Shown here in pieces: positions 16,234 through 24,027 of a stretch of DNA of 64,000 nt. Source of the DNA: a candidate division WOR-1 bacterium RIFOXYB2_FULL_46_45 (lineage in GTDB: Bacteria; Margulisbacteria; WOR-1; XYC2-FULL-46-14); contig MEUE01000001.1 in the NCBI GenBank assembly GCA_001771585.1, positions 496,001 through 560,000 of the forward strand, given 5' to 3'. Under the pieces are notes generated by a model. It searched no databases. It was not told the DNA's origin and worked only from the letters and a program-made list of their open reading frames with translations. A program made the position numbers and the translations under genes. The number at the start of each line of letters is the position of its first letter. Position 1 is the stretch's first letter.

Positions 16234-17667
16234 TTATACCAGACCTTTCACGTATTGGGCAATCTTATTTAGAATCCCCGGATCTTTGGATTCATAATAA
16301 ACCCGGATAATCGGTTCGGTACCGGACGGCCGGACCAAGAGCCAGCTTTTGTCTTCCAGAATTATTTTTACTCCGTCTGTCGTTTTAACTTCCGCAACCT
16401 TCATTCCCCCGATTTCAATCGGGGGGGATTTTTTTAATCCCTCCATCAGCGCAGATTTCTTCTCTTCGGTCGTCTCAATCTTCCCCCGTTTAAATTCATA
16501 TGTTCCGTATTTGGCAATTAAATCTTTCCACAATTCGGAGAGCGTCTTTTTACTCTTTGCAACCATCTCAACCACCAGAAGATCGGCCAGCAAACCGTCT
16601 TTTTCCGGAATGTGTCCGTCAATTGAAAGCCCCCCACTCTCTTCCCCGCCAATAATCACTTTTTCCCGCATCATAATTTCGGCGATATATTTGAAGCCGA
16701 CCTTGGTCTCATGAAGTTTAATGTTGTGCTCCGCCGCAATCGCATCGATCAGAGATGTAGTCGCAATTGACCTGACTACAGATCCTTTTTTCCCTTTTGA
16801 GACCAGATAGTTAAAGACCAGGGCGATTATTTTGTTCGCATCGAGAAAGTTGCCCTGTTCATCAACAACCCCAAAGCGGTCGGCATCGCCGTCATTGGCG
16901 AGGCCAAGATCAAATTTACCTTCGACAACTTTTCTTTTAAGTTCGGTTAATTCTTTGTCTCCCGGCTCCGGGTTCTGCCCGCCAAAGAGGACATCGCGGT
17001 AATTATGGATCTCTTCCGTCTTGCATCCGTACATTTGCAAAAGTTTGTCGAGATATCCCCTCCCCGATCCGTACATCGGATCATAGAGGACTTTCAATTT
17101 TGCTTTTCTGATCGCGTCAACATCAATGAATCTCTCAATATACTCAAAATAGTGTTCCCTGGGTTCAAAGTGTTCGATTTGGGCTTGGGATTTTGAAGAT
17201 TTATTTGTCATTTGGATTTTGTCATTTGTCATTTCGGACAGATTTCTTTCAATCTGCTTCGTTATTTCCTCATTCGCCGGTCCGGCATAGTCCGGTATGA
17301 ATTTGATCCCGCAGTATTCCGGCGGATTATGGGAGGCGGTCAGCATGATCGCCCCAAGCGCCCCCTTATCTTTAACCGACCAGGCAACAATCGGGGTCGG
17401 CGTATCGCGCTCGGTTATAAGCGAAGAGATCCCGTTCTCTTTCATCACTTTGGCAATTTCTATCGCGAACTTGTCAGCCAAGAATCTCGCGTCATAGCCG
17501 ATTATTATTTGATTTTTGGATTTAGAGTTTTGAGATTGTTTAGAGTTTAGGTTTTTGGATTTTAAATAAGTAGCGATAGCTTGTGCTACCTTCCTTACAT
17601 TTTCAAAGTTGAATTCTTCCGATATGATGGCGCGCCAGCCGTCGGTCCCGAATTTGATCACTTCCAT
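16234..17667 (-). CDS. Phosphoglucomutase/phosphomannomutase, with two in-frame repeat insertions
   Basis: An alpha-D-phosphohexomutase of 477 residues, interconverting hexose 1- and 6-phosphates. The start KFGTDGWRAII, the active-site phosphoserine loop LTASHNPPEY near residue 110, the Mg loop DGDADRFGV near 255, the sugar loop GGEESGG near 345 and the phosphate-binding RPSGTEPIIRVY near 450 are all intact. Two unusual low-complexity stretches, SKNLNSKQSQNSKSKNQ near residue 38 and NDKIQMTNKSSKSQAQ near 150, are encoded by dispersed repeat DNA. AAGGAG precedes the ATG. PyrR follows with its own promoter. Confidence 0.93.
   Translation of the reverse strand: MEVIKFGTDGWRAIISEEFNFENVRKVAQAIATYLKSKNLNSKQSQNSKSKNQIIIGYDARFLADKFAIEIAKVMKENGISSLITERDTPTPIVAWSVKDKGALGAIMLTASHNPPEYCGIKFIPDYAGPANEEITKQIERNLSEMTNDKIQMTNKSSKSQAQIEHFEPREHYFEYIERFIDVDAIRKAKLKVLYDPMYGSGRGYLDKLLQMYGCKTEEIHNYRDVLFGGQNPEPGDKELTELKRKVVEGKFDLGLANDGDADRFGVVDEQGNFLDANKIIALVFNYLVSKGKKGSVVRSIATTSLIDAIAAEHNIKLHETKVGFKYIAEIMMREKVIIGGEESGGLSIDGHIPEKDGLLADLLVVEMVAKSKKTLSELWKDLIAKYGTYEFKRGKIETTEEKKSALMEGLKKSPPIEIGGMKVAEVKTTDGVKIILEDKSWLLVRPSGTEPIIRVYYESKDPGILNKIAQYVKGLV
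17204..17234. repeat. Dispersed AAATGACAAATGACAAAATC repeat inside the phosphomutase gene
   Basis: A 25-bp core here is identical to one at 61416-61440 between ssrA and the 147-codon gene. Here it is translated in frame as NDKIQMTN. It belongs to a kind of short AT-rich repeat seen dispersed in many bacterial genomes. Confidence 0.8.
17508..17570. repeat. Low-complexity GATTTTTGGATTTAGAG-type insertion in the phosphomutase gene
   Basis: Approximate repeats of TTTAGAGTTTTGAG, TTTAGAGTTTAGG and TTTTTGGATTT encode the SKNLNSKQSQNSKSKNQ stretch. The rest of the gene has no such composition, so this looks like an inserted element kept in frame. Confidence 0.6.
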
Positions 17668-17883
17668 ACTCCTTATGTCCTATACGCTTATACATAGGCC
17701 GAACCTCCCTCTCCCTCTGGGAGAGGGATATGAGGGTGAGGGTATACAATTCTATCATAAGACGCTGGAATTAAACATTGCGCTATCGTTAAAGACGGCA
17801 GGATTCTATTGTTAGATTATTATCGCACCACAGTTTTAATTATCTTCAATTTGCGCAGCAAGCCTCTTTAAGGCCGAGCTTGA
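17668..17883. other. Intergenic region with a 9-bp GC-rich hairpin
   Basis: The hairpin CCCTCTCCC-TCT-GGGAGAGGG lies at 17707-17727, followed by ATATGAGGGTGAGGG. A similar CCCCTCTC...GAGAGGGG...GGGTGAG arrangement occurs at 49109-49175. The rest of the spacer between the phosphomutase start and the 17884 gene end has no ORF I can support. Confidence 0.6.
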
Positions 17884-18666
17884 TCACACATAAATCAAAA
17901 CTTCCTTCTGCAAATTGTAAGAGACAAACAAACCCGTAAAAAACTCCTTCAGTTGAGTTATTGATAAATCATCGTCGGGGTTTTCATCAAACTCAAAATA
18001 AAACTGTACCGCGCCGTCTTCACCTTTTCCCTGTTTAAGCCCTCCGCTAAAAAACAAAAAAACCGATACTCCGTCCGAATCTATTTTCTCCGCCCCAAAA
18101 ATAAAATCAAATATCTGATTTGAAGTAAGCATGAACTTTTTACCTTCAAGTTCTAGTTCCACCTTCAAGGGCTCGTCGGATTCAAAAAAAAGGCCGGGAT
18201 CTTTTCTCAACCGTTCGGCAAACTTCCCGTCAATTTTTTTGTTAAAAATAGAATTCATGGAAGCGGCATAAACCCCGCCCTTATTAATAGCTTCAATCGC
18301 AATGTCAATCAGCCATGATTCGGATTTTAACGACAAAGGAAGACGGATACTTTTGTAACAGCCGAAATCAAAACCGCAATTTGCCGGACATTCCTTGCAA
18401 TAGCCGGAAAATTTTTCTAAAATTTTGGCCTCTTCCAATAATTCAGATATTTTGGATTTTTTCTTTTCCTGGCACCCGTCGGCAGTCAATATCCCCGTCT
18501 CAACCTCATAGTTTAAAACTTCTTCCTCTTTTTTTCCTTCTTCTTTCGTTAAATGCTCTAACAAAAGCTTGGCGGTTTCGCCGTATTTGACCAAATAAAT
18601 TAAACGGGACAAAGACAGCTCTTGTTTAACCGGACAATCCAGGCCGATTACATATTCTATTCCCAT
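17884..18666 (-). CDS. Unrecognised protein with a cysteine cluster
   Basis: A 260-residue soluble protein of unknown function. It begins MGIEYVIGLDCPVKQ and has a cysteine-rich centre, CKECPANCGFDFGCYKSI, at about residues 90-107, with a further Cys at about 65. The CxxCxxxC...C spacing suggests a zinc or Fe-S site. The second half is alpha/beta with LFFESDEPLKVELELEGKKF and ends NLQKEVLIYV. The ATG follows TTGAGG, and TATAAT on the reverse strand (18703-18708) lies 37 nt upstream, so this gene has a real leader. It is divergent from tadA. Confidence 0.6.
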   Translation of the reverse strand: MGIEYVIGLDCPVKQELSLSRLIYLVKYGETAKLLLEHLTKEEGKKEEEVLNYEVETGILTADGCQEKKKSKISELLEEAKILEKFSGYCKECPANCGFDFGCYKSIRLPLSLKSESWLIDIAIEAINKGGVYAASMNSIFNKKIDGKFAERLRKDPGLFFESDEPLKVELELEGKKFMLTSNQIFDFIFGAEKIDSDGVSVFLFFSGGLKQGKGEDGAVQFYFEFDENPDDDLSITQLKEFFTGLFVSYNLQKEVLIYV

Positions 18667-18733
18667 AATAAAAACCTCAATTTTATCACACGGACATTTA
18701 CAATTATACCAAAAAAAGATAATATAATGTTAC

Positions 18734-19150
18734 ATGGATAAACTGATGAGGATAGCCCTTGCCGAAGCCAAAAAAGCCGAAAAGAAAGAAGAAGTCCCGA
18801 TCGGCTGTGTGATTGTAAAAGATGGAAAGATCATTGGGCGCGGGCACAACCTGCGAGAGTCAAAAAAAGACCCACTGGAGCACGCCGAACTTATCGCGAT
18901 ACGGAAAGCGGCCAAAAAGATCGGCGACTGGCGCTTAAACCAATGCGAACTTTATGTTACACTGGAACCGTGCCCGATGTGCGCCTGGGCGATCATTCAA
19001 TCACGAATCCCAAAAGTAACTTACGGCGCTTCTGATCCGAAATTAAAATCCAGCCGCATACTCAAAAAAAACAAAATCAAAGTAAAATCAGGTATAATGA
19101 AAGAAGAATGCAGGGAAATCCTGCAGGATTTTTTTAAGAATAGAAGGTGA
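18734..19150 (+). CDS. tadA: tRNA-specific adenosine deaminase
   Basis: TadA converts A34 to inosine in tRNA-Arg(ACG). The product has 138 residues, close to the family norm. The zinc site is HAEL (His and catalytic Glu, near residue 52) plus LEPCPMCAWAI near 82-92. SRIPKVTYGASDPK follows as in TadA proteins. TATAAT (18723-18728) ends 5 nt before the ATG and there is no ribosome site, so translation is probably leaderless. Confidence 0.93.
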   Translation: MDKLMRIALAEAKKAEKKEEVPIGCVIVKDGKIIGRGHNLRESKKDPLEHAELIAIRKAAKKIGDWRLNQCELYVTLEPCPMCAWAIIQSRIPKVTYGASDPKLKSSRILKKNKIKVKSGIMKEECREILQDFFKNRR

Positions 19151-19177
19151 AGGATAAGGATTAAGGGCGCTTCGCGC

Positions 19178-19262
19178 GGAGAGGTGGCAGAGTGGTTGAT
19201 CGCGCACGCTTGGAAAGCGTGTATACCGCAAGGTATCGTGGGTTCAAATCCCACCCTCTCCG
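19178..19262 (+). tRNA. tRNA-Ser (anticodon GGA)
   Basis: 85-nt cloverleaf with a long variable arm, as in class II tRNAs. The acceptor stem is GGAGAGG/CCTCTCC and the anticodon arm is CACGC-TTGGAAA-GCGTG (anticodon GGA). The variable arm is TATACCGCAAGGTATCG and the T loop GGTTCAAATCC. Discriminator G; CCA is not encoded. Confidence 0.96.
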
Positions 19263-19269
19263 TTTAAAC

Positions 19270-19313
19270 AAAAAAAGCCCTGAACCAAAACGCTCGCGCG
19301 TCTGGTTCAGGGC
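19270..19313 (-). terminator. Rho-independent terminator of the RRM gene
   Basis: An 11-bp perfect stem (GCCCTGAACCA / TGGTTCAGGGC, 19277-19287 and 19303-19313) with a 15-nt GC-rich loop. On the reverse strand it is followed by seven T residues. It lies 15 nt after the RRM stop codon. Confidence 0.9.
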
Positions 19314-19327
19314 ATAAACCATCCAAC

Positions 19328-19585
19328 CTATCTGGAACGGTCTTCTCTCGGCTTGGCTTCGTTACAGGTGATTTCGCGATCTCCCCATTTTGCTCCGCTC
19401 ATCGCTGAGATAGCTTTCTGGGCATCGGCGTCATCCATATCGACAAATCCGAAACCTTTTGACTTGCCGGTCATTTTATCGGTGATTACTCTGGCCGATA
19501 TAACCTGACCGAACTCGGAAAATTTTGCCTGCAGCTCTTCATTGTTGGCTGACCAGGGCAAATTACCTACAAATATGCTTTTCAT
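19328..19585 (-). CDS. RRM-domain RNA-binding protein
   Basis: An 85-residue protein that is a single RNA recognition motif, like the Rbp proteins of cyanobacteria. RNP2 is IFVGNLPW (residues 4-11) and RNP1 is KGFGFVDM (residues 44-51); the aromatic residues that stack on RNA are present. Such proteins are often cold-induced chaperones. A strong AGGAGGAAACAC ribosome site precedes the ATG. The gene has its own promoter, a 5' leader of about 125 nt and a strong terminator, so it forms a single-gene unit. Confidence 0.93.
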   Translation of the reverse strand: MKSIFVGNLPWSANNEELQAKFSEFGQVISARVITDKMTGKSKGFGFVDMDDADAQKAISAMSGAKWGDREITCNEAKPREDRSR

Positions 19586-19746
19586 AATGTGTTTCCTCCT
19601 TTATTGGATTTTTCTGCGATTAACGGAATGTAGAGGGCTAAATGAATAGGCTTCAACATGACTAATAGGCAGACTTCTTAGTTCTTAAACCATTAAGTTC
19701 GACTCTCATTCTTTATCATTATAGCACAACCCCGCATTTATTGCAA
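19586..19746 (-). promoter_or_regulatory. Promoter and long 5' leader of the RRM gene
   Basis: On the reverse strand TTGCAA (19741-19746), 17 nt, TATAAT (19718-19723). Transcription would start near 19711, leaving about 125 nt before the ATG. This is one of few long leaders in a window where most genes have none. Leader control, for example by temperature, is inference from related Rbp genes. Confidence 0.65.
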
Positions 19747-19794
19747 ATCAAAATCGGCTATGCTACCATTTATTTACCAAAAGGGGGTAGAAAT

Positions 19795-20343
19795 ATGAAA
19801 ATATTAAAGGTTCTTTTTTGGATCATTGTAGTACTCGTTGTCGCCGTCGCGGGCTTCTTATGGTACCTCGGTTTTTTTGGCGCGGTACAGGTTACGGAAG
19901 CGAAAAACGGGCCTTATGTTGTCGTCTATGAAGAATTTACCGGCCCCTACTCCCAGACCGGGCCGATTTTTGATAAATTGGGCAAGGCACTGAAAAATGA
20001 CGCCATAAAATCAACCAAAGGGCTGGGGATATATTACGACAATCCCGCAGTCGTGGCGCAGGAAAAATTGAGGAGCACGATCGGAATTGCAATTGAAACA
20101 AAGGACCTGCAGACGCTAAAGAAATTAAAGGGAAAATACAAGATTAAGTTTGTCAAAGAAGGCAATTATATCACCGCCGAATTTCCTCTGAAAAATATGA
20201 TATCGTACATTATCGGCCCCGGAAAAGTTTATCCGGAGATGATGAAACACATGCAGGCGAAGGGCTATAAGCCGGTGCCCGGAATCGAAGTCTATGATAT
20301 GACGGGCGGGAAGATCATTTATTTGATGGAGATAGTCAAATAG
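19795..20343 (+). CDS. Membrane-anchored GyrI-like domain protein (TEX264-like)
   Basis: A 182-residue protein with one N-terminal transmembrane helix (about residues 5-26), then a GyrI/SOUL-like small-molecule binding fold. PYVVVYEEFTGPYSQTGPIF near residue 40, LGIYYDNPAVV near 80 and LRSTIGIAIE near 95 match the family that includes TEX264. The ligand is unknown. GGGGGTAG precedes the ATG at 19795. A longer open frame to 19741 lacks support. Confidence 0.75.
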   Translation: MKILKVLFWIIVVLVVAVAGFLWYLGFFGAVQVTEAKNGPYVVVYEEFTGPYSQTGPIFDKLGKALKNDAIKSTKGLGIYYDNPAVVAQEKLRSTIGIAIETKDLQTLKKLKGKYKIKFVKEGNYITAEFPLKNMISYIIGPGKVYPEMMKHMQAKGYKPVPGIEVYDMTGGKIIYLMEIVK

Positions 20344-20353
20344 AAATCCCATC

Positions 20354-20518
20354 ATGCCCTATCGGATAAAAAAAGGTTCCGGAGCAAAGCCCTGGAAGAT
20401 CTACAACAAAGACACCGGTAAATTGGTGGGAAGCTCAACCTCAAAGAAAAAAGCCGAAGCGTCAGTGCGCGCGCGATTGGGCGGAGCGCACGGGTGGAAG
20501 GGGACCTGGAATCGTTAG
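20354..20518 (+). CDS. Small basic protein (54 aa)
   Basis: A short ORF starting MPYRIKKGSGAKPWKIYNKD and ending GGAHGWKGTWNR, 10 nt after the GyrI-like gene stop. The pattern (YRIxK...KPWxIYNKDTGKxVG...SKxKAEASVRAR) resembles small bacterial proteins of unknown function in which a short strand-turn-strand is followed by a helix. It is probably cotranscribed with the upstream gene. Confidence 0.6.
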   Translation: MPYRIKKGSGAKPWKIYNKDTGKLVGSSTSKKKAEASVRARLGGAHGWKGTWNR

Positions 20519-20594
20519 TTGTTATAATTTATCAGGACTTAAAGCTACTTGCTTAGCCGCCGTGATACTGTTCGCGGCAAAGGAAGGGATAACA

Positions 20595-21260
20595 ATGGAC
20601 GCAAACCCCAAAATAGTCTTGGTTGAGCACAATCCGTGGGCAATGGTGGTCGGCTCCGACTCCCCCTCTTTCGCCCTCTACGACAACGGCACGGTGATCT
20701 TCAGGAATAAAAAAGGAGAATTGCTTTCGGCCAAAATGGGACCAGATGAAATTAAAAAACTTACTCCGGATGAAGCGTTTTTTAAGCTCGAAAACCGCTA
20801 CGACGCCACCCGCTGGACCGACCAGCCGATGAATACCGTCTGGACCTGGCAAAACGGGCAGAAAAAGGGGGTCACGGTTTACGGCGATTTAAGGGAAGAC
20901 AAAGAAGCCCGGGCCGGCGCCCCAAAAGAATTCCTTGCTCTTTATGACCGGCTGATCGCGTACAATAATCCCGGGGGATCAAAATGGATGAGCGAAAAGA
21001 TCGAAGTAATGGTCTGGCCGTTTGAATATTCAAAAGACACCCCGATCCCCTGGCCCAAGGGCTGGCCGGATCTAAACGATCCGGCGGCAAGACACGGGGC
21101 GGACCTTCACGCGATTCCGCTTGATTCAAAACACTATAACGATCTGATTAATCTGATTAAAAAAATGAAACCGACCCAGGCGATCTTGATGGGCGGCAAA
21201 AAATGGGCAATCTCTTTTCGTATTCCCTTCCCAAAAGAAGCGTTGTGGATGAAAAATTAA
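20595..21260 (+). CDS. Hypothetical protein (221 aa)
   Basis: I do not recognise this protein. It starts MDANPKIVLVEHNPWAMVVG and has several Trp-rich stretches (WTDQPMNTVWTWQNG, PIPWPKGWPDLND). There is no signal peptide; it looks like a soluble alpha/beta protein. AAGGAAGGGA is placed as a ribosome site for the ATG at 20595; the GTG further upstream has none. It ends 2 nt before the convergent GH16 gene. Confidence 0.6.
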   Translation: MDANPKIVLVEHNPWAMVVGSDSPSFALYDNGTVIFRNKKGELLSAKMGPDEIKKLTPDEAFFKLENRYDATRWTDQPMNTVWTWQNGQKKGVTVYGDLREDKEARAGAPKEFLALYDRLIAYNNPGGSKWMSEKIEVMVWPFEYSKDTPIPWPKGWPDLNDPAARHGADLHAIPLDSKHYNDLINLIKKMKPTQAILMGGKKWAISFRIPFPKEALWMKN

Positions 21261-21261
21261 T

Positions 21262-22062
21262 TTAAGGAACAAACTCAAACTTATCTATTACAAATTCAAC
21301 TTCTTTTTTGTCCGAAGGGGGCGTCCCATTCATCAGCCAAAGGTTGATCCTGGTCTTTTCGTTCCCTGTGGGGGGAACATAAGCGCCGCTGTAGGTCCAG
21401 CTATCCATTGTCTTAGATGGGTTTTCTACACTCTGAAAGTAAACACTCCCGCTCTGCCACTTAAAACTGTGGGTTGAAGAATTTCCGGTCATTGTCCCAC
21501 CCGTTGAACGGACATTGCCGGCCACGCCATAAGGCTGGACGGTATAATTCAAGTTCGGCCAGGCCATATTCCCCCAGCGAGCGAATTCGATATCAATCTC
21601 GCGGTTGTAATAATCACCTGAAGTATCATCCCAGGTAAAGAGACCAACCACCACATTTTCATTTAAGTTGTCTATCCGGGTTGAAGTATTAAACCGATAA
21701 GTCCCGTAGCCGAAAGATTTTTTGGTGGCCAGTTCGGCACAATACCATTTTCCGTTTTTATTGGTTATTTTCAGATGAAGCTTGCCGCTCCCGTCCACCC
21801 AAACATTGTCAATACTACCGGAAAAATAGTTCGGACCAGGACCAACCTGATAATCGTACGATTTTACTTCCCAGGTGTAACCGGACCAGGTTATTTCGCC
21901 AGAAACGGCGCCGATCGCCTCCGAAGACGAAGGAGAAGGCGTTGGGGATGGAACCGGAGCGGGAGAAGAATTTGCCCCGCTGTTTTGTGACACATAATCG
22001 CTGTTTTGCGAACAGCCAAACAAGGCCAGCCCCAAAAACAAGATAACTATTAACTTCCTCAT
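21262..22062 (-). CDS. Glycoside hydrolase family 16 lipoprotein (beta-glucanase-like)
   Basis: A 266-residue exported enzyme. The signal peptide ends in ALFGCSQ, a lipobox, followed by a Ser/Pro linker. The catalytic domain covers about residues 60-266. The GH16 motif EIDIEFARWG (near residue 155) supplies the nucleophile and acid/base glutamates, with ELATKKSFGYGTY upstream and WTYSGAYVP downstream. Its likely substrates are beta-1,3/1,4-glucans. TATAAT on the reverse strand (22069-22074) ends 6 nt before the ATG, so the mRNA should be leaderless. It is divergent from tRNA-Ser(CGA). Confidence 0.88.
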   Translation of the reverse strand: MRKLIVILFLGLALFGCSQNSDYVSQNSGANSSPAPVPSPTPSPSSSEAIGAVSGEITWSGYTWEVKSYDYQVGPGPNYFSGSIDNVWVDGSGKLHLKITNKNGKWYCAELATKKSFGYGTYRFNTSTRIDNLNENVVVGLFTWDDTSGDYYNREIDIEFARWGNMAWPNLNYTVQPYGVAGNVRSTGGTMTGNSSTHSFKWQSGSVYFQSVENPSKTMDSWTYSGAYVPPTGNEKTRINLWLMNGTPPSDKKEVEFVIDKFEFVP

Positions 22063-22093
22063 ATATTCATTATATAATGAAATATTGATTAAT

Positions 22094-22178
22094 GGAGGAG
22101 TGGCCGAGTGGTTGAAGGCGCACGTCTCGAAAACGTGTATACCGCAAGGTATCGGGGGTTCGAATCCTCCCTCCTCCG
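22094..22178 (+). tRNA. tRNA-Ser (anticodon CGA)
   Basis: 85-nt class II tRNA. The acceptor stem is GGAGGAG/CTCCTCC, the anticodon arm CACGT-CTCGAAA-ACGTG (anticodon CGA), and the long variable arm TATACCGCAAGGTATCG is identical to that of the other tRNA-Ser. T loop GGTTCGAATCC, discriminator G, no encoded CCA. Confidence 0.96.
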
Positions 22179-22180
22179 GA

Positions 22181-22951
22181 TTATCTTGGTCTTCGCCTTA
22201 TCCCGGGCCGTCTTTTGGTCGGGGCCATAAGTCTTTCCATTTCCGCCCTGTCAAAAAGATATTGTTGCAAGTCTACCGCGGAAAAAATCCGCATTCCCAC
22301 TTTATCCAAAGCCCTTACGGAAGGGAGAGAAGCACGCAGATCATCGATCGGTTGTCCGGGACAAGGGCAGATAAAATATAAGAGCGCCCGTCGGCTTAAG
22401 CTTATTTTACCCGGTCTTTGAAACTCGCGCCCGCCCGCGGCAAGCAACAATTCCACTCCATCCAAACGGGGATCAGCAATTAGCCGGGCGATAACCTGTT
22501 CTATTTGCCGATGGACCGGCTCAAAATTTTCAAACCCTCCGGCCAAAAGTTGTTCACTGCCGGACAAAAAATCTTCCGCGGGACGCACGATGTTTTTGAG
22601 GCCCGGTTCAATTCCGGGATAACCGATATCCAAGACCGCATTATCTCCCAGCCAGATCGCCGCGTGTAAAAGCTCCCCCGGTATTGCCTTCCCTTGAAAA
22701 TTATCCCAAAGCTCCATCCGTCTATTTACGGTCCTTATTAAAATATCCCCTCTTTCAATTCCGATAAAAACACTTTGGTTAAAAACCAGATCAACCTTGC
22801 TGTCATCGTGTAAATTAGGAGAAAACCGCACTTCCGAATTTGCCAGCCTACCCTTATGATCAGTAATCTTGGCTTCATATGCGATCCTGCCCGCAACAAG
22901 CCCTCCAAATACCAAGCCGGAACAAACGGATCTTCTGCTTACCATAACCAT
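22181..22951 (-). CDS. Hypothetical protein with N-terminal hydrophobic segment
   Basis: A 256-residue protein I do not recognise. Residues 5-24 (SRRSVCSGLVFGGLVAGRIA) look like a short transmembrane or signal segment. The middle part is acidic with GDILIRTVNRRMELWDNF. There is one CPCPGQP motif near 195 and a basic tail TKRRPGIRRRPR. The stop codon lies 2 nt from the tRNA-Ser 3' end, on the opposite strand. A GGGGGAAAG ribosome site precedes the ATG, so unlike many neighbours it has a leader. Confidence 0.55.
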   Translation of the reverse strand: MVMVSRRSVCSGLVFGGLVAGRIAYEAKITDHKGRLANSEVRFSPNLHDDSKVDLVFNQSVFIGIERGDILIRTVNRRMELWDNFQGKAIPGELLHAAIWLGDNAVLDIGYPGIEPGLKNIVRPAEDFLSGSEQLLAGGFENFEPVHRQIEQVIARLIADPRLDGVELLLAAGGREFQRPGKISLSRRALLYFICPCPGQPIDDLRASLPSVRALDKVGMRIFSAVDLQQYLFDRAEMERLMAPTKRRPGIRRRPR

Positions 22952-23039
22952 CTTTGACTTTCCCCCTTATTTTTTATTCTATTCTTTCTTCTTTTAAATT
23001 TACAAAAAAATTCACGTTTTTTTGGGGTATAATATTCCC

Positions 23040-23666
23040 ATGCAAAAAAAGCAATTGGTTATCTTTGGAATCCTTGGCTCGATCGGAATGTTTTTTGGCA
23101 TCATTGCGGACCTGGCAACCGGATACTTGGCCTCTTTTAACCGGCCGTTAACCGGCGACATTTTAACCAATGTCTACATAATGATCTCCTATAAGCCGCT
23201 CTGGCAGATGGTTTTGGGACACTACCTTTCAATCTTCGGACTCTCACTGGGGCTGTTCGGCTTATGGCAGGTCTACCGGGCAGTCAGGCCGGCTTCGGAA
23301 AGACTGTCTTTTCTTGCCCTTATACTTGGGGTATTTGCTTATATTTGCGGCATAGTATTCCATACGCAATTTGCCTACTATACGGTTTCAAATCAGATCT
23401 TTATCCGGCCGGTAGCGGGCCTGTTTCTAATTTCGATGATGACGGTCATCGTTATAATTTTCTTTCTGATCGCCTCCGGTAAAACACTTTATCCTCGTTG
23501 GATTAATTGGTTCAATCCGCTTGTGACAATCCCGCTCTTCTGGCTGGCCGCGCTCTTAAGCCCTCCCAAACTGCAAATATTGCTCTTGTTTATAGTTTAT
23601 AATGCGGCGCTGTTTATCTTTTACGCGGCCGCAACATATAGTATAATTAAGACAGGAGGAAAATAA
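23040..23666 (+). CDS. Polytopic membrane protein (DUF6796-like)
   Basis: A 208-residue protein with six or seven transmembrane segments. The start QKKQLVIFGILGSIGMFFGI and the GHYLSIFGLSLGLFGLWQVY segment resemble uncharacterised proteins annotated DUF6796, but I cannot confirm this. TATAAT (23028-23033) ends 6 nt before the ATG at 23040; the open frame to 23022 starts at a TTG inside the promoter and is rejected. It is followed within 1 nt by a small exported protein. Confidence 0.65.
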   Translation: MQKKQLVIFGILGSIGMFFGIIADLATGYLASFNRPLTGDILTNVYIMISYKPLWQMVLGHYLSIFGLSLGLFGLWQVYRAVRPASERLSFLALILGVFAYICGIVFHTQFAYYTVSNQIFIRPVAGLFLISMMTVIVIIFFLIASGKTLYPRWINWFNPLVTIPLFWLAALLSPPKLQILLLFIVYNAALFIFYAAATYSIIKTGGK

Positions 23667-23667
23667 A

Positions 23668-24021
23668 ATGATCAAAAATATTTTGTTGGCGTTTTCACTG
23701 GTTTTTGTTTTGGCTTCTCTGGCAAGCGCCATGGCAGGACCGCCGCCCGAACGACCCGCTTCAAGACAGGAAGAATTGGAGCTGCAAAGACAGCAGAGGC
23801 AGCAAGCCCTGGATCAGCAGCGGCAAATGAGGACGGAAGAGAGAGAACAACGTACCCTGCAAAGAATTAATACCCGCAATGCTAACCAACAAAAAATGGC
23901 GGAGGAAAGGGAATTGATGGAGCGGCAAAGACAGCAGACCGAAGCGGAACATCAGAGAAAAATGGCGGAAGAAAGAGAATTCCTGGAAAGGCAAAGACAG
24001 CTGCAGACGCCAAAGCCGTAA
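23668..24021 (+). CDS. Small exported Gln/Arg/Glu-rich coiled-coil protein
   Basis: A 117-residue protein. Residues 1-22 form a signal peptide (LASLASAMA cleavage region). The rest is almost entirely charged helix with repeated RQRQQ, MAEERE(L/F)(M/L)ERQRQ units at about residues 75 and 97. It is probably periplasmic and forms a coiled coil. AGGAGG precedes the ATG, and only one base separates it from the membrane-protein stop, so the two are cotranscribed. Confidence 0.65.
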   Translation: MIKNILLAFSLVFVLASLASAMAGPPPERPASRQEELELQRQQRQQALDQQRQMRTEEREQRTLQRINTRNANQQKMAEERELMERQRQQTEAEHQRKMAEEREFLERQRQLQTPKP

Positions 24022-24027
24022 TACCGG

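Noticed and set aside
22316-22340. Possible CRISPR or phage-related sequence near tRNA-Ser(CGA)
   Set aside because: No repeated spacers, integrase or attachment-site duplication was seen next to either tRNA-Ser gene.
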